Source: JADCCX01 sp031378805 (GTDB taxonomy: Bacteria > Pseudomonadota > Alphaproteobacteria > Rhizobiales > Beijerinckiaceae). Taken from it: a stretch of 64,000 nucleotides of DNA. Of the stretch, positions 44,036-52,143 are shown one piece after another (the first letter of the stretch is position 1; every line of letters starts with the position of its first letter). Below the pieces are notes generated by a model. It ran no database searches. It saw only the letters and a list, made by a program, of their open reading frames with translations, and was not told where the DNA came from. Location: the NCBI GenBank assembly GCA_031378805.1, contig JANNEO010000100.1, positions 1-64,000 on the forward strand, given 5' to 3'. The position numbers were made by a program, and so were the translations under genes.

Positions 44036-45427
44036 ATGAACATCCACGCCGCCAAGAACGACTACCGCGACATCATCGAGGCGGATCGTGAGCATGTCTG
44101 GCATCACCTGTCGCAGCACAAGAAATACGAGACGGTGGACCCCCTCATCATCATCGAGGGGAAGGGTATGCGTGTCTGGAACACGGCGGGACGCGAGCAT
44201 CTCGATGCCACGTCCGGCGGTGTGTGGACGGTCAATGTCGGCTATGGACGCGTGGCGATCGCCGATGCTGTGCGCGACCAACTGGTCAAGCTCAACTATT
44301 TTGCGGGGGCCATGGGCACGATTCCCGGCGCGGTCTTCGCCAAGCAGCTGATCGAGAAAATGCCGGGCATGAGCCGGGTCTATTATTCGAACTCGGGATC
44401 GGAAGCCAACGAAAAGGCCTACAAGATCGTGCGCCAGATCGCGCACCAGAAGACCGGCGGCAAGAAGCACAAGATCCTCTACCGCGAGCGGGATTATCAC
44501 GGCACCACGATCTCGGCCCTGTCCTCCGCCGGGCAGGTGCAGCGGCGCGACCAGTACGGGCCGTTCACGCCCGGATTCGTCGAAGTGCCGCATTGCCTGG
44601 AGTACCGTTCGCAATGGGGTGACGTGGATGACTACGGTGTGCGCGCTGCCAACGCCATCGAGGAGGTGATCCTGCGCGAGGGGGCCGACACGGTGGGCGG
44701 GCTGATCCTCGAGCCGGTGACAGCGGGCGGCGGCGTCATCCCGCCTCCACGGGGCTACTGGGAGCGCGTGCAGGAAATCAGCCGGAAACATGACGTGCTG
44801 CTGATCATCGACGAGGTGGTGTGCGGCCTCGGGCGCACCGGCACCTGGTTCGGCTACCAGCAATACGGGGTCGAGCCGGACATCGTGACCATGGCGAAGG
44901 GCGTGGCCTCGGGCTATGCCGCGATTTCCTGCACCGTGACGACGGAAGCGGTGTTCAACCAGTTCAAGGCGAATCCGGACGACCCGATGAGCTATTTCCG
45001 CGATATCTCGACCTTCGGCGGCTGCACGGCGGGGCCTGCGGCTGCCATTGCCAACATGGCGATCATCGAAGACGAGGATCTGCTCGCCAACGTGCAGAAC
45101 ATGGGCGACTATCTGATGGAGCGGCTGAACGGCCTGGCTGGCAAACACGCCATCATCGGCGACGTGCGCGGGCTGGGCTTGTTCCAGGGTGTCGAGCTGG
45201 TCAGTGATCGTGCGACCAAGGCGGCACTGCCCGAGAAGCTCGTGCAGGCCATCGTGGCGGATTGCATGGCGCAATCTGCCGTGATCATCGGTGCCACCAA
45301 CCGCTCGCTTGAGGGACTCAACAACACGCTTTGCCTCAGCCCGGCCTATATCTGCACACGCTCCGATCTCGATGAGGTGGTCACGGCAATCGACGGCGCC
45401 ATCAGCCGCGTCATGGCGGCACAGTAA
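44036..45427 (+). CDS. tpa: Taurine--pyruvate aminotransferase-like class III aminotransferase
   Basis: PLP enzyme of 463 residues. The N-terminal DREHVWHHLSQHKKYETVDP, the segment SGGVWTVNVGYGR, GTIPGAVFAKQLIEKMPGMS and the PLP-lysine Lys288 (TMAKGVASGY) follow known Tpa sequences closely, better than general omega-aminotransferases. Tpa converts taurine and pyruvate to sulfoacetaldehyde and alanine. No xsc, tauABC or ald gene is present here, so another beta-alanine-like amine is possible. I use the ATG at 44036, with CGGAG ten bases upstream. Its end overlaps the convergent ScpB-like gene by 17 bases. Confidence 0.85.
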   Translation: MNIHAAKNDYRDIIEADREHVWHHLSQHKKYETVDPLIIIEGKGMRVWNTAGREHLDATSGGVWTVNVGYGRVAIADAVRDQLVKLNYFAGAMGTIPGAVFAKQLIEKMPGMSRVYYSNSGSEANEKAYKIVRQIAHQKTGGKKHKILYRERDYHGTTISALSSAGQVQRRDQYGPFTPGFVEVPHCLEYRSQWGDVDDYGVRAANAIEEVILREGADTVGGLILEPVTAGGGVIPPPRGYWERVQEISRKHDVLLIIDEVVCGLGRTGTWFGYQQYGVEPDIVTMAKGVASGYAAISCTVTTEAVFNQFKANPDDPMSYFRDISTFGGCTAGPAAAIANMAIIEDEDLLANVQNMGDYLMERLNGLAGKHAIIGDVRGLGLFQGVELVSDRATKAALPEKLVQAIVADCMAQSAVIIGATNRSLEGLNNTLCLSPAYICTRSDLDEVVTAIDGAISRVMAAQ

Positions 45428-46022
45428 GGCCCTCTTCGCCGCCATCCAGCATCGTCTCCATCTCGGGCAGATCGTGCAGGGTCTGCAAGCCGAAGGCCGA
45501 CAGGAAGCCGCGTGTCGTCACATAGGTGAGCGGCGCGCCGGGTTGAGCAATGCGAGGACCGGCACCAATCAACCCGAGACGCTTGAGCCGTGCCATGGTA
45601 TCGCGGCTGATCTCGCGGCCCAGCATCGCGGAGAGCGCCACTCTCGTGACAGGCTGGGAATAGGCAACCGCCGTCAGGACCATGCTTTCCAGGCGCGACA
45701 ATTCCGGTGCGCCGGGTTCACGAAGCTTTGCTGCCGCGCGGATCGCCATGGCAAAGCGTGGACGCGTGCGGTGCTGCCAGCCTCCGGCCACAAACACCAG
45801 ACCATAGGGCCGCGCCTTCAGCTCATCCTGGATATCGGCGATCAGATCATCCAGAATGCAGTCGGGACCAACGAGCGCGGCCAGCGCCTCGCGCGACACT
45901 GGCTCGGTCGAGGCAAAGATCGCCGCCTCGACACGCCCCATCCATTCGCGCCAGCGCAGGTCAGGCGGCAGATCGACGAGAGCCGCATCAAAAGCAAGTG
46001 GAGCCGGTTTCGCCACGGTCAA
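45411..46022 (-). CDS. ScpB-like protein
   Basis: Protein of 203 residues resembling ScpB of the SMC-ScpA-ScpB condensin: two winged-helix units, the first around EAAIFASTEPVSREALAALVG, then LDDLIADIQDEL, and the second around QPVTRVALSAMLGREISRDTMARLKRLGLIG. Unlike housekeeping ScpB it is not next to scpA but shares an ATGA overlap with a DUF1403 gene. I have seen this pairing in rhizobial accessory replicons. It may be a specialised paralogue, for example for plasmid or chromid segregation or regulation; function unknown. Confidence 0.75.
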   Translation of the reverse strand: MTVAKPAPLAFDAALVDLPPDLRWREWMGRVEAAIFASTEPVSREALAALVGPDCILDDLIADIQDELKARPYGLVFVAGGWQHRTRPRFAMAIRAAAKLREPGAPELSRLESMVLTAVAYSQPVTRVALSAMLGREISRDTMARLKRLGLIGAGPRIAQPGAPLTYVTTRGFLSAFGLQTLHDLPEMETMLDGGEEGLTVPP

Positions 46023-46933
46023 AGACCGTAAAGCCGAAAGGTTGGCCGGGGCGTCAGCTGTCGCAGCACCCCCAGACCGGCCAGTGTTTCGCAGAAACGA
46101 CGTGCGGCCCTGTCAGAACCCAAACCTTGGGCGCTCGCGCCTGTTTGGCCAACCATACGCCATGGGGCGACCGAGTCATCCGCCAGGATCAGCACCACGC
46201 CCATGCCCTGGTCTCGGGTGCGCAGCCTATCGGCTGCAATCGACAGTTCCTTGGCCTTGCGCTGGAGTCCGACGGCCTGCGCATGGGCCGACAGCGCTGC
46301 GCTGCAAAGCACGGCGTTCTGCATCTCGGGCCAGAATGCATCACCAGGCCTGGTACGAACGCCGGCCGCCCCTTGCCTGAAGGCTGGATCCAGGATCGCC
46401 GTCATGTGCAGAAGCACCGGTCTTGCCCAGCCAAGCCGCTGCGCCAGCGCAAGATCGGACCGGAGCAACGCCTGAATCTCGCCTGCCGCGGCGGCCCCCG
46501 TTGTCTCTTCCGTGACCAGGCCAAGCGTCTCCTCAGCCAGCCGAACCGGTCTCGACGTCAGTTGGCGCAGCAAGGAATGCAACCGACCGGCAGGCCCTGC
46601 GTCATCGCCGGGGCGGGTGAGGTGGAAGGCATCGCGCAGCATGGCCTCATCGGCATTCAGCCGCAGCATCCGCGCCATAGCCACCATGGCCTTCAGCGCC
46701 TGGCGCATCCGCAGGCAGCCGAGCCATGGCGCATCGGCACGAACGACCTGATCGAGCAAGGACAACGCTGCGCCTGTCGCAAAGGCAGCGCCGGAAAGTC
46801 CTGCCTCCGGCGTGGATATCCAGCGCGGCAGTGGTTGCAGCATCACCTCAAGGTGCTCATCGGGCACAAGGGCAGCCTTGCGCTTTCTGCGTGTAGCGCC
46901 GGATGAAGGCTGGATGAGAGCAGGCGAATCCAT
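46019..46933 (-). CDS. DUF1403 family protein
   Basis: Protein of 304 residues, mostly helical by composition, that I assign to DUF1403 from features such as LPRWISTPEAGLSGAAFATGAALSLLDQVV (key run GAAFATGAALSLLDQVV), ARPVLLHMTAI and the central LRLNADEAMLRDAFHLTRPGDDAGPAGRL (key run DAFHLTRPGDDAGPAGRL). The N-terminus has a basic patch (RRKRK at about 16-20) suitable for nucleic acid contact, but no known fold motif is visible. It overlaps the ScpB-like gene as ATGA and is expected to be its functional partner. Function unknown. Confidence 0.75.
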   Translation of the reverse strand: MDSPALIQPSSGATRRKRKAALVPDEHLEVMLQPLPRWISTPEAGLSGAAFATGAALSLLDQVVRADAPWLGCLRMRQALKAMVAMARMLRLNADEAMLRDAFHLTRPGDDAGPAGRLHSLLRQLTSRPVRLAEETLGLVTEETTGAAAAGEIQALLRSDLALAQRLGWARPVLLHMTAILDPAFRQGAAGVRTRPGDAFWPEMQNAVLCSAALSAHAQAVGLQRKAKELSIAADRLRTRDQGMGVVLILADDSVAPWRMVGQTGASAQGLGSDRAARRFCETLAGLGVLRQLTPRPTFRLYGL

Positions 46934-47062
46934 TCAGACACTCTACAGGATGACGGCGGATATCAAATGGTGTTGTCCATGCAACGCCGCGCATTATGCG
47001 CTTCTCAGCCTTGCGGGACCACGCCATCTCTGCAACCTTGCAGCCAGGATATGCGAAGCGTA

Positions 47063-47752
47063 ATGGGGGCAGCCGTGGCGGATTACAGGATCAATCCCAT
47101 GCCAGCGCAGATTGCGCCGGAACTCGTAGCCAAGCTCCTGCGGGTTGAAACCGCGACCGTCGGGCATTCGCGCCACTGGGGCTTCATGGACCGGGCGATC
47201 CAGCCCCTTCTGCGCCACAAACGCGTGGCGGGCACTGCTGTGACTCTGGCGATCCCGGGGCCGGACTCGACGCTGCTCCACCATGCGCTCGGCCTGCTGC
47301 GGCCCGGCGACATCCTTGTGGTGGACCGGCTGGGTGATGACCGCCATGCCTGCTGGGGAGGCGGCGTCACGGTGGCCGCCAAAGCCGCTGGCGCAGTCGC
47401 GGGCATCGTCGACGGGCCCTGCACCGATCTCGCTGAAATTCACGATTCGGATTTCCCGATGTGGTGCAGGGGAATGGCACCCATCACGACGCGGCTCTAC
47501 AATCTGGGGGGGCTGCTGAACCTGCCGATTTCCTGTGGCGGCACGGTGGTGCAGGCCGGTGATGCGATCCTGGCGGACGAATCGGGCGTGCTCGTGCTGC
47601 AGGCGGCTGAAGCAGACGCTGTCGCGGAAGCTGCCATCGCGCGTCAAGAGCGCGGCGAGCGCAACCAGGACCGGATGCGCCTGGGCGAGAAAATGGGCGA
47701 CCTCTCCGGGGCATCGAAGATGGTACGGGATGCTGTGGAAACACAGACATGA
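47063..47752 (+). CDS. RraA family protein (HMG/CHA aldolase-like)
   Basis: Protein of 229 residues of the RraA family. Landmarks are INPMPAQIAPELVAKL, ATVGHSRHWGFMD, RVAGTAVTLAIPGPDSTLLHHAL and GILVVDRLGDDRHACWGG, with the catalytic region GIVDGPCTDL. The family includes 4-hydroxy-4-methyl-2-oxoglutarate aldolase/oxaloacetate decarboxylase and the RNase E regulator; classical HMG aldolases have RD at the metal site, here replaced by DGPCTD, so activity is uncertain. Starts at 47051, 47063 and 47099 are all possible. It overlaps the downstream hydroxyacid dehydrogenase gene as ATGA, which suggests a shared 2-oxo- or hydroxyacid pathway. Confidence 0.82.
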   Translation: MGAAVADYRINPMPAQIAPELVAKLLRVETATVGHSRHWGFMDRAIQPLLRHKRVAGTAVTLAIPGPDSTLLHHALGLLRPGDILVVDRLGDDRHACWGGGVTVAAKAAGAVAGIVDGPCTDLAEIHDSDFPMWCRGMAPITTRLYNLGGLLNLPISCGGTVVQAGDAILADESGVLVLQAAEADAVAEAAIARQERGERNQDRMRLGEKMGDLSGASKMVRDAVETQT

Positions 47753-48738
47753 CCAGTGCGAACCAAGGCGCCACCTGGCGCATCATCCTGCTCGATCTCG
47801 GCACGGAGAAGCGGGCGCAGCAGATGCGGGCGCTGCTGCCGCCCGGATTTACCCTCGACTATGGCACCGGGCGCGGTGACGCCCACATGATGGAGATCAT
47901 CCGTGACGCTGATTTCGCCATCGCGGGCCAGGTCGGCGTCAGCGCCGAGGTACTGGGTGCCGCGCGCCAACTCAAGCTGCTGCACAAATGGGGCGTGGGT
48001 GTCGACAACATCGATCTGGAAGCGGCGCGGCGGCTGGGCATCCAGGTGGCGCGCACCACAGGCAGCAATGCGGTCGCGGTGGCCGAATTCACCCTGGCCA
48101 TGATGCTGATGGCCCTGCGCTTTCCCGCCTATGGCCACCACAAGCTGATGGGCGGCGAATGGAACGGCCCCGGCAAGCTGCCGGGCGAGACGTTCCTGCT
48201 TTCGGGCAAGACGGTGGGCATCATCGGGATGGGTGCCATCGGCCAGACCGTGGCGCGGCTGCTGAACGGCTTTGGTTGCCGGGTGCTCTATGCCAAGCGC
48301 AGCAGGCTCTCTGCTCAGAACGAGCAGGCGCTGGGTGTCAGCGCGGCCACCATCGAGGAGATCATCACGCAGTCCGATGTCATCTCGCTCAACTGTCCCC
48401 TGACACCTGAGACGGCCAACCTCTTCGATGCTGCCGCCTTCGCGCGGATGAAGCCGACAGCCGTGCTGATCAATGCAGCAAGAGGCGGCGTTGTGGTGGA
48501 AGCGGACCTTGCCGATGCGCTGCGCCGCAAGGTGATCTCGGCAGCCGCCATGGATGTCTTCGCGGTGGAACCGCTGCCTGCCGACAGTCCGCTGATCGGA
48601 ATCGACACCCTGACGTTGACGCCCCATCTTGCGGCCAGCACCGCCGACACCTTCGAACCGACGGTGCGACGCATGTTCGCCAACATGGAGCGCGTCGCCA
48701 GGGGTGAGCCACTGCCGGAACTGGATCGGGTGGTATAA
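47749..48738 (+). CDS. D-isomer 2-hydroxyacid dehydrogenase
   Basis: NAD-dependent dehydrogenase of 329 residues of the SerA/GyaR/hydroxypyruvate-reductase family. The NAD site is GIIGMGAIGQTVARLL, and the catalytic Arg, Glu and His are in NAARGG, FAVEPLP and LTPHLAA. The GVGVDNIDL and SNAVAVAEFTLAMMLM segments are typical. It is translationally coupled to the RraA-like gene. The substrate could be a hydroxypyruvate, glyoxylate or phosphoglycerate-like compound and cannot be decided from the sequence. Confidence 0.9.
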   Translation: MTSANQGATWRIILLDLGTEKRAQQMRALLPPGFTLDYGTGRGDAHMMEIIRDADFAIAGQVGVSAEVLGAARQLKLLHKWGVGVDNIDLEAARRLGIQVARTTGSNAVAVAEFTLAMMLMALRFPAYGHHKLMGGEWNGPGKLPGETFLLSGKTVGIIGMGAIGQTVARLLNGFGCRVLYAKRSRLSAQNEQALGVSAATIEEIITQSDVISLNCPLTPETANLFDAAAFARMKPTAVLINAARGGVVVEADLADALRRKVISAAAMDVFAVEPLPADSPLIGIDTLTLTPHLAASTADTFEPTVRRMFANMERVARGEPLPELDRVV

Positions 48739-48739
48739 T
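48734..48739 (+). promoter_or_regulatory. TATAAT -10 element before the second TumE-type toxin
   Basis: A perfect TATAAT overlaps the end of the hydroxyacid dehydrogenase gene, seven bases before the toxin ATG at 48746. No good -35 is visible at the expected distance. If used, transcription would start at or very near the ATG, giving a leaderless message. Confidence 0.35.
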
Positions 48740-48745
48740 CAATGT

Positions 48746-49078
48746 ATGGCATTTTGCGCCATATTTTATCCGCGATACACGGAGCATTTCGAAGCAATCC
48801 TGATCATCCGTGATCGCCGGATTTTCAAGGATGGCTCAATCCTTGAGATCGTGATCTGGAGCGTTCCGGAAAGCGTGCCACCGACCACGCACGGCCTGAA
48901 GTACCATTTGTTCTACGGCAAGCCGGGAGAGCGCATCGTGGGATATGACAACGAGCGCGGCAAAGGCGATCATCGCCATGTTGATGGACGTGAGGAAGCC
49001 TACGTGTTTCGCTCCCTCCCCGTCCTGTTGGATGACTTTGAAGCAGATGTCGTGCGGGCAAGAGGAGCAGCATTATGA
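48746..49078 (+). CDS. TumE-family toxin (intact), second module
   Basis: Protein of 110 residues with the same core as the interrupted toxin at 10891: AILIIRDRR, EIVIWSVP, the signature YDNERGKGDHRH and a C-terminal FEADVVRARG segment. The N-terminus is about 15 residues longer than in the first copy. The stop overlaps the antitoxin start as ATGA. The small toxin plus coupled HTH protein order fits TumE/DUF6516-type modules, which I know as predicted or described RNA-targeting toxins with COG4190 antitoxins; activity here is inferred. It lies between a hydroxyacid dehydrogenase and a Pot-type importer. Confidence 0.75.
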   Translation: MAFCAIFYPRYTEHFEAILIIRDRRIFKDGSILEIVIWSVPESVPPTTHGLKYHLFYGKPGERIVGYDNERGKGDHRHVDGREEAYVFRSLPVLLDDFEADVVRARGAAL

Positions 49079-49422
49079 GCAGGCTTGATGTGCATGTCGG
49101 CGGAAGCTTTGCGGAGTCGAGGCAGCGTGTCCTCGATGCGGTCGCCCGCAGTCGGCGGGGCAAGAAAGTTGAAGAGGAACACGTCACTTTCGAGACCTGG
49201 GAAGCGTTGTCCGCTGTGATGACCTCCAGGCGGTTCGAGATCGTGCGTCATCTCCATCGCCATCCGGAGACGAGCATTGCGGCGCTCGCCCGTAGCCTAA
49301 AACGTGACTACAAGCGCGTGCATGAAGACGTTGAAGTGCTGGCTTCCGCCGGTCTGATCGAACGCAGCAGCTCGGGACTCCGCGCCGAGTACGACGAGAT
49401 CCGCACGCGGATTGCGATCTGA
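49075..49422 (+). CDS. HTH antitoxin of the second TumE-type module (COG4190-like)
   Basis: DNA-binding protein of 115 residues. The centre and C-terminus form a winged helix: RRFEIVRHLHRHPETSIAALARSLKRDYKRVHEDVEVL (key run IAALARSLKRDYKRVHEDV), then AGLIERSSSGLRAEYDEI. It resembles the antitoxin at 11184-11528 in layout and in the V-H-(E/G)-D-V run. It is translationally coupled to the toxin and should both neutralise it and repress the module. Confidence 0.8.
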   Translation: MSRLDVHVGGSFAESRQRVLDAVARSRRGKKVEEEHVTFETWEALSAVMTSRRFEIVRHLHRHPETSIAALARSLKRDYKRVHEDVEVLASAGLIERSSSGLRAEYDEIRTRIAI

Positions 49423-49427
49423 CGAGC

Positions 49428-50219
49428 CTACCGCCCGACCACCCTGGTCAATCCGGCCATGCGATCCACCAGCAGCACAATGAGCAGCGTGCCGACGATC
49501 AGGAGCACCGAGAGAGCGGCGATCAGCGGATCGGTGCGGCCCTCGACATAGCGCACCATTTCCACCGGCAGCGTCGAGGCTCTTGGCCCGGACAGGAACA
49601 GCGAGATCACGGTCTCGTCGAAAGACAGCAGGAAAGCGAGAAACGCCGAGGCCCCCAGGCCCGGCAGCGCCAGCGGCAGGGTCACGCGGCGAAACACCTG
49701 GACGGGGCTGGCACCGAGGCTGGCAGCCGCGGCCTCCACCTCGTCGGGCAGCGTCGAGAAGGTCGTCACCATCAGGCGGATCACGAAGGGCAATGTGACC
49801 ACGAGATGCCCGAGCGCCAGGCCGGGCAAGGTCGCAGTCAGCCGCCAGGGTTGCAGCGCCATCAACAGGGCCAATCCCAGCACCAGCGTGGGGAGCAGCA
49901 GGGGCGCCAGGAAGAACGCTTTGAACGTGCGCATCAACGCACCTTCACCACGGGCTATGGCGAAAGCAGCAGGCACGCCCAGCAGCAGCGACAGCGCGGT
50001 GACAACTGCCGCCAGCACAAGCGACAACCGCAGGCCGCGCATCAAGGGCTCGCTGGCGAAGAGCCGCTCATACCAGCGCAGCGAATAGCCCGAGGGCGGA
50101 AACACGATGAAGCTGTCGGCTGAAAACGAGATGAAGATCACCACGATCACCGGGGAGAGCAGCAGGACATACACAGCCGCTGCCAGCCCGCCCAGCACTG
50201 GCCCCGCGCCCTCCCTCAT
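49428..50219 (-). CDS. Spermidine/putrescine-type ABC transporter permease (PotC-like)
   Basis: Permease of 263 residues: first span VLGGLAAAVYVLLLSPVIVVIFISF, then SFIVFPPSGYSLRWYERLF, the typical PotC sequence following span one, and EAA loop EAAAASLGASPVQVFRRVTLPL. The start at 50219 overlaps the stop of its sister permease as ATGA; residues upstream in the longer frame lie within that gene. It is the last gene of the operon binding protein-ATPase-PotB-PotC. The substrate may be a polyamine or another small organic compound. Confidence 0.9.
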   Translation of the reverse strand: MREGAGPVLGGLAAAVYVLLLSPVIVVIFISFSADSFIVFPPSGYSLRWYERLFASEPLMRGLRLSLVLAAVVTALSLLLGVPAAFAIARGEGALMRTFKAFFLAPLLLPTLVLGLALLMALQPWRLTATLPGLALGHLVVTLPFVIRLMVTTFSTLPDEVEAAAASLGASPVQVFRRVTLPLALPGLGASAFLAFLLSFDETVISLFLSGPRASTLPVEMVRYVEGRTDPLIAALSVLLIVGTLLIVLLVDRMAGLTRVVGR

Positions 50220-51073
50220 GGCGCGATCCTTCGGGTAAGCGCCGAGTAAGCCGACACGAACAGCATCACCAGGAGTAGCGTGTAGAGGGCCAAAGCCGCC
50301 GCCGCAGGCCAGTTCACGTTGGTCACGGCCTGATCGAAGATTTCCGTGGCCAGCAGGAACACCCGCCCACCGCCAAGCAGCTTGGGCGTGATATAGGCGC
50401 TCATGGCGAGCACGAAACACAGCAGCGTGCCCATCACCACGGCAGGCAGGCTGAGGGGCAGGGTCACCCGCCAGAACACGCGCCAGGGCGAAGCGCCAAG
50501 GCTGGAAGCCGCCTCCTCGCAGGCCCGGTCCAGCCGTCCGAAACCCGACAGCAGCGCCAGGATCATATAGGGCATCAGGCTCTCCGCCAGCCCGAGGGTG
50601 ACGCCGATGTAATTGTAGACGAGCCGCACCGGTCCGCTGGTGACGCCAAGGCCCATCAACGTGGCATTGATCAGGCCGCGATCGCCCAGAAGCGCCAGCC
50701 AGCCAAACACCCGGACGACGCCGGAAACCAGCATTGGTGCCACCGCCAGCACCGTCAGCAGCGCCTTGAAACGCGAGGTCGTGCGGAAGAGAAACAGCGC
50801 CAGTGGATAGCCCAGGAGCAATGCCAGAACCGTGGAGAAAAACGACAGCCAGAGCGAATTCCAGGTGGTTTCCAGCGTGAAGGAATCCTCCAGCAGGGCC
50901 AGGACCGTGGTGAGCGAGAGAGCCGGTATCATGGCCCCCGTCGGCCCTGTCTCGTTGAAGGCCATGCGCCCAAGGCCAAGCATCGGCAACACGTAGAGCG
51001 CAGTGAGCAACAGCGCGGCAGGCAGCACGAGCAACAGTCCCGCGAAGGCGTTGGCACTCCCAGTGCGGTTCAT
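50216..51073 (-). CDS. Spermidine/putrescine-type ABC transporter permease (PotB-like)
   Basis: Permease of 285 residues with about six spans. The EAA loop is EEAASSLGASPWRVFWRVTLPLSLP (key run EEAASSLGASPWRVFWRVT), and the PotB-type features TTWNSLWLSFFSTVLALLLGYPLALF and the ITPKLLGGGRVFLLATEI stretch are clear. Both ends are coupled: ATGA with the ATPase stop upstream and ATGA with the PotC-like gene downstream. Confidence 0.9.
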   Translation of the reverse strand: MNRTGSANAFAGLLLVLPAALLLTALYVLPMLGLGRMAFNETGPTGAMIPALSLTTVLALLEDSFTLETTWNSLWLSFFSTVLALLLGYPLALFLFRTTSRFKALLTVLAVAPMLVSGVVRVFGWLALLGDRGLINATLMGLGVTSGPVRLVYNYIGVTLGLAESLMPYMILALLSGFGRLDRACEEAASSLGASPWRVFWRVTLPLSLPAVVMGTLLCFVLAMSAYITPKLLGGGRVFLLATEIFDQAVTNVNWPAAAALALYTLLLVMLFVSAYSALTRRIAP

Positions 51074-52143
51074 GCGGACGCTACCGGAAACACCAGCGTA
51101 TCCTCAGCCGACCAGCTCACGGAGACCGTATCCCCCGTGGTTGGCCTCACGCCGCCGGATGCCGTCTCCACCATCAGGCGACCGGCTGGCGTATCGATCA
51201 ACACTTCCTGCCGGTCTCCGATGAAGACAACGCCGTGAATGGTCCCCGGCAGGCGGTTGCGGGCGGGCGCCACCACCGCATCGGATGCGGCCAGCGTGAT
51301 GCGCTGCGGTCGCAGGAAAACATCGAAAGCCTCGCCATTAGGAATGCCCCCGGCCACCGTGATTGGCACGCCACCCAGGGACAACTCCCCTCCCGTCTCT
51401 CGCGTCGCCCGCAAGATGCAGCTTCGCCCGACGAAATCCGCCACGAAGCGTGTGGCCGGCTGGTCATAGACCGTGCGCGGGTCCGACACCTGCTCGATAC
51501 GGCCTGCGTTCATCACGGCGACACGATCGCACAAGGTCAATGCCTCGGTTTGATCGTGGGTGACAAACAGCGTGGTGATGCCCAGCGAACGCTGCAGATC
51601 GCGGATCTCGATGCGCATGGCGTCACGCAGCTTGGCATCGAGGTTGGAAAGGCTTTCATCGAGCAGCAGCACGTCGGGCTCGATGACCAGCGCACGGGCC
51701 AGCGCCACGCGCTGCTGCTGCCCGCCAGAGAGCGCCCGCGGCTTGCGTTCAGCCAGACCGACGAGGCGGACCTGCTCCAGCGCCTGCGCCACGCGGCGGT
51801 CGCGCTCGGCACGGCCCACGCCACGCTCGTCGAGGCCAAACCCGACATTGGCGGCCACGCTCAGGTGCGGGAACAGCGCATAGGACTGGAAGACATACCC
51901 CATGTTGCGCCGGTGCGCGGGCAAGGTGGAGATATCGCGCCCGGTGAGCGCGATGCTTCCGCCCGAGGGCGCGATCAACCCTGCCACCATGCGCAAGGTC
52001 GTCGTCTTGCCGCAGCCCGATGGCCCGAGAAGGGCCACGGATTCCCCCTTTTCCACGTCAAGCGAGAGATCGGCCACGGCAAGGGTCTCACCGTAGCGCT
52101 TGGACAGGTTTGCGAGCGAGAGATGCACCACCGAAAGCTGCAA
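51070..52143 (-). CDS. PotA-like ABC transporter ATP-binding protein
   Basis: ATPase of 357 residues: Walker A GPSGCGKTT, signature LSGGQQQRVALARAL, Walker B VLLLDESLSNLD (with DES in place of the usual DEP), switch His in FVTHDQ, and a C-terminal TOBE domain from about 270. The start follows the binding-protein stop with no gap, and the stop overlaps the PotB-like start as ATGA. The family powers polyamine and related importers. Confidence 0.9.
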   Translation of the reverse strand: MQLSVVHLSLANLSKRYGETLAVADLSLDVEKGESVALLGPSGCGKTTTLRMVAGLIAPSGGSIALTGRDISTLPAHRRNMGYVFQSYALFPHLSVAANVGFGLDERGVGRAERDRRVAQALEQVRLVGLAERKPRALSGGQQQRVALARALVIEPDVLLLDESLSNLDAKLRDAMRIEIRDLQRSLGITTLFVTHDQTEALTLCDRVAVMNAGRIEQVSDPRTVYDQPATRFVADFVGRSCILRATRETGGELSLGGVPITVAGGIPNGEAFDVFLRPQRITLAASDAVVAPARNRLPGTIHGVVFIGDRQEVLIDTPAGRLMVETASGGVRPTTGDTVSVSWSAEDTLVFPVASA

